From Paraspadella gotoi (Eukaryota > Chaetognatha): a stretch of DNA of 64,000 bases. This document shows positions 58,451 to 64,000 of this stretch, one piece after another (position 1 is the first letter of the stretch; every line of letters begins with the position of its first letter). Position numbers and translations under genes: made by a program. Location of the stretch: positions 1,228,510 to 1,292,509 of the forward strand of contig CM119263.1 in the NCBI GenBank assembly GCA_051294375.1, read 5' to 3'. The notes under the pieces are model-generated. The model was not told the DNA's origin, did no database searches, and worked only from the letters and a program-made list of their open reading frames with translations.

Positions 58451-58612
58451 AGAGATTTGCTAAGATTGGGATGACATTGGTGTCAGATGTTGTGAGATCG
58501 AGATTTATGATATTGGATCATATCGGCCGAGATTGTCCGCGATAAGATTGCATATTATTTGATCCCATAAGAAATTGGAATGACGAAGAAAATGGGGAGT
58601 TAACGTAATTCG

Positions 58613-58735
58613 CTGATTGGTTGAGAAGATGACGTAGAAGGTGATTGGCTTTTATTTCGCGAGAAAATTAAACCTGATTTTCTCTTGAGAGGAAATTTGT
58701 TGCTTCCGGTAAAGATGATGATGATAATGATGATG

Positions 58736-58795
<60 letters not shown>

Positions 58796-59140
58796 ATGGA
58801 ATTCTGATGATTTTAACTTTAATACTTTAATAACTTTAATAGTAATAAAATTTTTTACAGACAAGAAGAAGAAAACGTTTAACTGTTGAAAAGTCAATGA
58901 TTTGGTCTTTGCCAATGATGTGGCAATAGAACAAAAAAGATGGAAAAGAAAATAAAAAAACTAAATCACAAGAAAATGAATTAACCTATGAATTTGTTCA
59001 TTTGTTTCAGTTTTACAATCGCATCCTTTCCTTCTATTTCTAAAGCAAGAAGGAGTTTTCCTTTACGAAATTTCCGCTAAGCAGAAATAGCGTTCACTAT
59101 CAAAGCTTTAAATCCAAGTCTTCAAAACGGAAAGTTTAAA

Positions 59141-59188
<48 letters not shown>

Positions 59189-59950
59189 AATAAAAGGAGA
59201 GAGAGTGATTTATTATTCTTTTTATTGCCGTCCTCGCAGAAATCGTGAATAATTAAGAATATTTTCTCTTCATCGACGCCAAGGATGGGAGAGATTCTGC
59301 AATTTTGATGTCGCCAACAAAAATCTTTGTTGTATTGAATTCGCTCAGGCAGAAGGGCCAATTGCGATGGCTACTTTAAATATGCAATACAGAAACGTAA
59401 ATAAAAAAAAGTTCAGGGCTTTTAATTAGGTTTTAAAAATTAAAAAGGTTTCATTGTACATAAATAATAACTTCATGGCAATAAAAAAATCTTAAAACTT
59501 TTGACCCCGATCTTTGAATTCCCAAAAATCCTTCTTCCTTTTTCGGAAATTCCAAAACATAACAGTCCGGATTCCATCACGAGGATAACAACAACAACAA
59601 CAACAACTCGCAGTGACTTCCTCCCTCCACCTCTCTCCTTTCTCTCCTCTTCTTTCTTTTTCATTCTCTAATTCTTTTAACTCAATCTCACTTCGCTCCA
59701 TTGACCACCTTTCATTTTAGCTCCACTATCTTCGCTACCCCCTTTCCGTCTCGTTCCTTTGCTCCATTAACTTTTTCCCTTCGCCCCTCCTCCTCTCCCC
59801 CACGACGTTCTTCGCCTCCGAATCGCGTAACGAATAACGCCTCTCCTCTGGTTACCTCCCCTTAAACCTAACCGGACGGGAGTCGTGAATCAGTTTTATC
59901 CCTCAAACATACGAAATATGATGCGATTGAAAAAGTCGAACGAATTCGAC
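58613..59950. other. (GAT)n, (GA)n and unassigned DNA
   Basis: (GAT)n at 58706-58795 and (GA)n at 59142-59180. A (CAA)n run lies at 59587-59607. No supported gene. Confidence 0.6.
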
Positions 59951-60180
59951 GGCGGTGGCTGCAGCAGTAGCGGCGGCGGCGGCGGAGGCGGAGGCGGTGG
60001 CAGCGTCGGCAGCGGCGGCGAAGGCGGCAGGGGCAACGTCGGCGCGTCGGTTTTACCGTAGCAGTGGCGGCAGCAGCTGGATGTGGCTGCTGCTGAATGG
60101 TAGAGGCGGAGGCGGCGGCGGCGGCGTCGGCGTCGGAGGAGGCGGCGGAGGCGGCGGCGGCGGCGACAAAAGTGGCGGAT
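59950..60180 (+). repeat. GC-rich (GGC/GGA)n tract
   Basis: GGCGGCGGCGGAGGC units interrupted by GTAGCAGTGGCGGCAGCAGC. It could code for Ala- or Gly-rich sequence in several frames, so no coding call is made. Confidence 0.8.
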
Positions 60181-60681
60181 GCGGCACAAACGCAACTCGA
60201 ATCTCGAACTGGAAACCATTTTTTTTTCATTGTTTTTGGGTCGTTTATAACTGCGTATGTTTTCTGTGTCTGTGTTCTGGAATTCCCGCGCATGCGCTCG
60301 ACCGGAAAACTATTTTCACGAAAAGCAGAACAAGCAGAGGAGGGCAAGAGCAGAATTTCTGTGCTATACGACAAAACCTTTACCCTCTTTTCATTTGACT
60401 AATTAATTTACCATCATGTATTATGATAATATTATGCCATCTTCGGTAGAAGCGCAGAATCCCAAACCAAGTAGCGCTCGTCACAGACAAGCAGGACCAA
60501 GCATTTTCATCTTACAAATTTATTTAACAGACAATTTTTGTCGAGATCCTTGTTGCGCGGTCAGAGTTTCGGTCCGAGTTTGCGGCAGACGTTGCCACGC
60601 CCATCCCCGACGGCGCTAGTGGCGTTGGGCGGCGTCGGCGGCGTCGGCAGCGTCGGCAGCGGGGGAGCACGGCGTGCGTGA

Positions 60682-60821
60682 ATGGCGGCCGATGAAGCTG
60701 GTTTGGAAAATCTCATTACCACCGGGAAAAAAAAGAGCAAAAAGAGCAAAAAGAGCAAAGAGGTTATTTTTTCGGGCGAAATAGTAAATTGGGAGAAGCA
60801 GGAGGAAATGGAAAAAGAGAA
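60682..60821 (+). CDS. Candidate first coding exon, Lys/Ser-rich
   Basis: ATG in a GTGAATGGCG context after a CpG-rich leader (60555-60675) opens MAADEAGLENLITTGKKKSK, then KSKKSKEVIFSGEIVNWEKQ and EEMEKE, and ends at the donor GAGAA|GTAAGG (60822). The KKSKKSK run is a typical nuclear-localisation-like basic patch. The following DNA is minisatellite, so an intron there is plausible. Family not recognised. Confidence 0.45.
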
Positions 60822-60829
60822 GTAAGGGA

Positions 60830-61205
60830 GGGAAATGGAAGAAGAAAAGGAAAGAGGAAAATGGAAATGGAAAATGGAAATTGAAGAGAGTAATGGAAAT
60901 GGAAGAGGAAAATGGAAATGGAAATGAAAGAGGAAATTAGAAATGGAAAAGGGAAATGGAAATGGAAAAGGAAAATGGAAATGGAAAAGGAAAATGGAAA
61001 TGGAAGAGGAAAAATAGAAATGAAAAAGGAAAATGGAAATTGAAGAGAGAAATGGAAATGGAAGAGGGAAATGGAAATGGAAGAGGGAAATGGAAATGGA
61101 AGAGGAAAATGGAAATGAAAAAGGAAAATGAAAATGGAAAAGGAAAATGGAAATGAAAGTTGGAAATGGAAATGGAACAGGGAAATGGAAATGGAAAAGG
61201 GAAAT
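60830..61205 (+). repeat. (GGAAAT/GGAAAA)n hexamer minisatellite
   Basis: About 375 bp of GGAAATGGAAAAGG units. The start of the intron after the exon candidate at 60682. Confidence 0.93.
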
Positions 61206-61573
61206 AAATAAATAAAAATAAATTATTAGAAGTAAAGAACAATGAGAAGGATTAAATGAAAAAGTAAATAAGAGATAAAAACTGACGAAATGAAATATGA
61301 AAGAATAAAAATTGAAATTAAAAGAAATGAAATAAAAAAATTGAAGGAAAGAAATAAGACAAATTTTTCGAGTCGAAGAAAATGAAATGAAAATCGGGGT
61401 TTATTTTCAGGGGAAGAGAAAAATATGAAAAAAGAAAAAAAGGAAGGAAATCAAGGCCTTTTTTTCGTCGCCTCCGGGAAAATTAAAAACAGGAAATTGA
61501 AAATGGATTATTTTATGATATCAAACACAGAGAGGGAGAGGAAATGAAAGAGAATGGAATACGATGGGTTCAA
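61206..61573. other. A-rich DNA, no gene seen
   Basis: GAAATGAAAT-type words only. Confidence 0.6.
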
Positions 61574-62145
61574 NNNNNNNNNNNNNNNNNNNNNNNNNNN
61601 NNNNNNNNNNNNNNNNNNNNNNNNNNNNNNNNNNNNNNNNNNNNNNNNNNNNNNNNNNNNNNNNNNNNNNNNNNNNNNNNNNNNNNNNNNNNNNNNNNNN
61701 NNNNNNNNNNNNNNNNNNNNNNNNNNNNNNNNNNNNNNNNNNNNNNNNNNNNNNNNNNNNNNNNNNNNNNNNNNNNNNNNNNNNNNNNNNNNNNNNNNNN
61801 NNNNNNNNNNNNNNNNNNNNNNNNNNNNNNNNNNNNNNNNNNNNNNNNNNNNNNNNNNNNNNNNNNNNNNNNNNNNNNNNNNNNNNNNNNNNNNNNNNNN
61901 NNNNNNNNNNNNNNNNNNNNNNNNNNNNNNNNNNNNNNNNNNNNNNNNNNNNNNNNNNNNNNNNNNNNNNNNNNNNNNNNNNNNNNNNNNNNNNNNNNNN
62001 NNNNNNNNNNNNNNNNNNNNNNNNNNNNNNNNNNNNNNNNNNNNNNNNNNNNNNNNNNNNNNNNNNNNNNNNNNNNNNNNNNNNNNNNNNNNNNNNNNNN
62101 NNNNNNNNNNNNNNNNNNNNNNNNNNNNNNNNNNNNNNNNNNNNN
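61574..62145. other. Assembly gap (572 N)
   Basis: No counterpart elsewhere in the window to size it. Confidence 0.9.
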
Positions 62146-62466
62146 AGAGAAAAATACTTTTTTCTGATAAAACTTGCAATATTTGTTTCCCATTTTTTTC
62201 TTAAGTTATGAATCACCTCTGATTTTTCACTCGTTAATCACAAAAAATGACAGAAAAATTTGATTGAAACGAAACTTTTACGACCGAAGGATTAAAAAAG
62301 AGAATTTATTCGATTTGATTTTTAAAAAATGAGAAAAGAAGAGAAAAAAGCGAATCTTCGATAATAATAATAACAACAAAAATGTCATAAAGTCAAAGTT
62401 AGTGACATTTAGTTCGTCATTTCGCGTCGACGCGATTTCGAGATAATTCGTTTTTTCTCGTTTATT

Positions 62467-62474
62467 TGACGTCA
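62467..62474 (+). promoter_or_regulatory. Single CRE site TGACGTCA
   Basis: TGACGTCAGTCGCGAG closely resembles the unit at 43307 (TGACGTCAGTCGCAAA). It stands just before a (GA)n region. Confidence 0.35.
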
Positions 62475-62539
62475 GTCGCGAGAATTGCATCGTTTTCTGT
62501 TCAAACAACCGATAGAGAGCGAGTTAGTGAGCGAGAGAG

Positions 62540-62668
62540 GGAGGGAGTGAGAGGGAGAAGGGAGAGAGAGAGAGAGAGAGAGCAAGAGACGAGAGAGAGA
62601 GAGAGAGACAGAAAGGGCGAAAGAGGAAGAGAGGAGAAGTCAGAGAAAGATCAAAGAAAAGAAGTCAC

Positions 62669-62752
<84 letters not shown>
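62540..62752 (+). repeat. Interrupted (GA)n region
   Basis: GA runs with short interruptions. Confidence 0.93.
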
Positions 62753-62758
<6 letters not shown>

Positions 62759-63035
62759 ACATTCAGTAAACAAATCAAAGTGAAACAAACAGAAAAATCT
62801 CTCTCACTTTTTTCTCGCTATATTCTTTCTTTTTTTAATTCTCTAATTATTTTAATTTTTAAAGTAATAAAAATAAAATTATTATTATTTTCAAATATTT
62901 TTTTATATGGGATATCTCAATAAATCATTTTTTGTTTGGATATTCTTTATGATTTTAAACTTTCTGGGTAATTTATCATTTTTTTACATTTTATATTTGT
63001 TTCTCTACGATGTCTCTTTCTCTTTCTCTCTTTCT

Positions 63036-63039
<4 letters not shown>

Positions 63040-63126
<87 letters not shown>
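63040..63126 (+). repeat. (GAAA)n microsatellite
   Basis: About 22 pure AAAG units. Confidence 0.95.
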
Positions 63127-63332
63127 AACTAACTTACTCAGTCCCAAACTTTATCGTGCCAAAGAAAGAAACCTGCACAAATAAAATAAAAATTTATCCA
63201 CTGAAAAAAAAAATTGGGCATGAAAGAGAAAAAGTCGTTGAATCCAGATTGCATTGGTCTGATGGTCGAACATGGAATTGCGAAGTCAGCAAGGTTACGG
63301 GAACGACTCCGAAATGCACTGTAGGAAATTAA
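63127..63332 (+). CDS. Weak terminal exon candidate
   Basis: After (GAAA)n the frame reads LTYSVPNFIVPKKETCTNK and later KVVESRLHWSDGRTWNCEVS and TGTTPKCTVGN before TAA. The end is protein-like with Cys/Trp. A likely start of the exon is not clear; poly-A runs make the frame uncertain. Its stop is directly followed by a member of the dispersed short element. Confidence 0.3.
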
Positions 63333-63388
63333 ATTGGGACAACCAATAAAGAATTATCCATTCATTTAATAAATAAGCTATATTTCCT
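63328..63388 (-). repeat. Dispersed short element, inverted member
   Basis: ACAACCAATAAAGAATTATC, CATTCATTTAATAAATAAGC and TATATTTCC match the reverse complement of 9128-9185. Confidence 0.55.
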
Positions 63389-63568
63389 CTAGAATATTTG
63401 TGACAAGAACAGGAACAACAACAACGACGACGACGACGATAACGACGACTACAATGACGTCCATTTTTTCCCAAACTCATACATCATGTTTCAACCCTGA
63501 ACCCATTCGCCTCTCCCGACCCTTGGGGTGACATTAGTCGGAATCGAGAGGGAAAAAAGAAAGGGGAG

Positions 63569-63573
<5 letters not shown>

Positions 63574-63608
<35 letters not shown>

Positions 63609-63830
63609 GGAGGAAAGAAAAAAAAAGAAGAATAAGGGGGAGGAAAAAAATGATATTCTGAAAAAAGTAATTTGATATATTTTAAAAATAAATACAACTA
63701 AGGAAGTAAAATATTCGGATATGGTCGAGGGTGAGATTTAGAGAATAGAATAGAATAGAAAAAAAGCTCTCTCTCTCTTTCTCGCTCTCTCTTTCTCTCT
63801 CTCTCTCGCTCTCTCTCTCTCACTCACCCG
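63574..63830. repeat. (GA)n then (CT)n pair
   Basis: GA run 63574-63606 and interrupted CT run 63766-63830, complementary to each other. Confidence 0.9.
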
Positions 63831-63909
63831 TTCTCAGTTTCTTTACCCTCACACTCTCTCTTTATCTTCACTCTCGGGTCATAAAAATATTCACGGTGAC
63901 GTCGAACAT

Positions 63910-63983
63910 AACTGGGTTTCGCCGCCCCAGCCGCCGCCGCAGCCGCTTTCTGCCGGAAAGTGAGATAAGAGAGAAACCCAGTT
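63910..63983. repeat. 11-bp inverted repeat in GC-rich end
   Basis: AACTGGGTTTC (63910-63920) and GAAACCCAGTT (63973-63983) flank a CCGCCGCCGC stretch. It could form a stem of 11 pairs. Confidence 0.6.
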
Positions 63984-64000
63984 TCCGGTAACACTTTTCC

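Larger units (their letters stand above)
54360..58612 (+). repeat. Duplicated segment B, copy 2
   Basis: Direct counterpart of 46991-51308. The similarity ends at GTAATTCGCTGAT near 58612. Confidence 0.9.

Noticed and set aside
59868-60402. Ala-, Gly- and Arg-rich proteins on both strands
   Set aside because: GC-rich trinucleotide repeat is open in most frames; no splice or start evidence singles one out.

Overview
The window is eukaryotic nuclear DNA, AT-rich and very rich in simple repeats, in which short exons with GT/AG borders are scattered between long introns. The one gene I can name is the axonemal outer-arm dynein light chain 1 (DNAL1/LC1 family, leucine-rich repeats), which points to an animal with motile cilia or flagella. 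Intron structure, (GA)n load and lack of any vertebrate-type repeat suggest an invertebrate metazoan; I cannot name the phylum. There are twelve runs of N, six of exactly 25 bases. At least half of the window is present twice, and the two copies of each pair differ mainly by 1-2 base insertions and deletions that break reading frames. This looks like noisy long-read consensus and/or both haplotypes placed side by side, so many gene copies here are probably one real gene seen twice.

Layout. 1-8873: 3' half of DNAL1 (three intact exons), a TATA-type promoter, then a roughly 4 kb insertion (4066-8008) holding an 860-920 bp inverted repeat and an orphan minus-strand exon. 8899-14910: a second, direct copy of the locus with the upstream DNAL1 exons, frame errors in most exons, and an 850 bp stretch that the insertion replaces in copy 1. 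14911-18540: AT-rich DNA, a 2 kb satellite built on the palindrome GTATGCATAC, and a 22-bp tandem array. 18540-21300: mostly featureless, with one acidic terminal exon (20767-20909).

21300-36510: a large inverted repeat (arms about 6.3 and 5.1 kb) whose size difference is mainly a 9-bp satellite (1.4 kb versus 0.2 kb). Its loop holds a tandemly duplicated 0.9 kb unit that ends in a basic, lysine-rich exon. 36511-43450: simple repeats, weak exon candidates, a cluster of nuclear-receptor half-sites and, most striking, a TGACGTCA (CRE) array with exact 16-bp spacing.

43452-58612: a segment order A - B - A inverted - B', each border being a (GA)n/(CT)n array or an N gap. A and B carry good but unrecognised exons (45515-45655, 46200-46286, 47308-47550, 49375-49683). 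58613-64000: (GAT)n, GC-rich Ala/Gly-coding repeats, a first-exon candidate at 60682, a GGAAAT minisatellite, a large gap and further (GA)n and (GAAA)n arrays. No rRNA, tRNA, CRISPR or bacterial features were seen.
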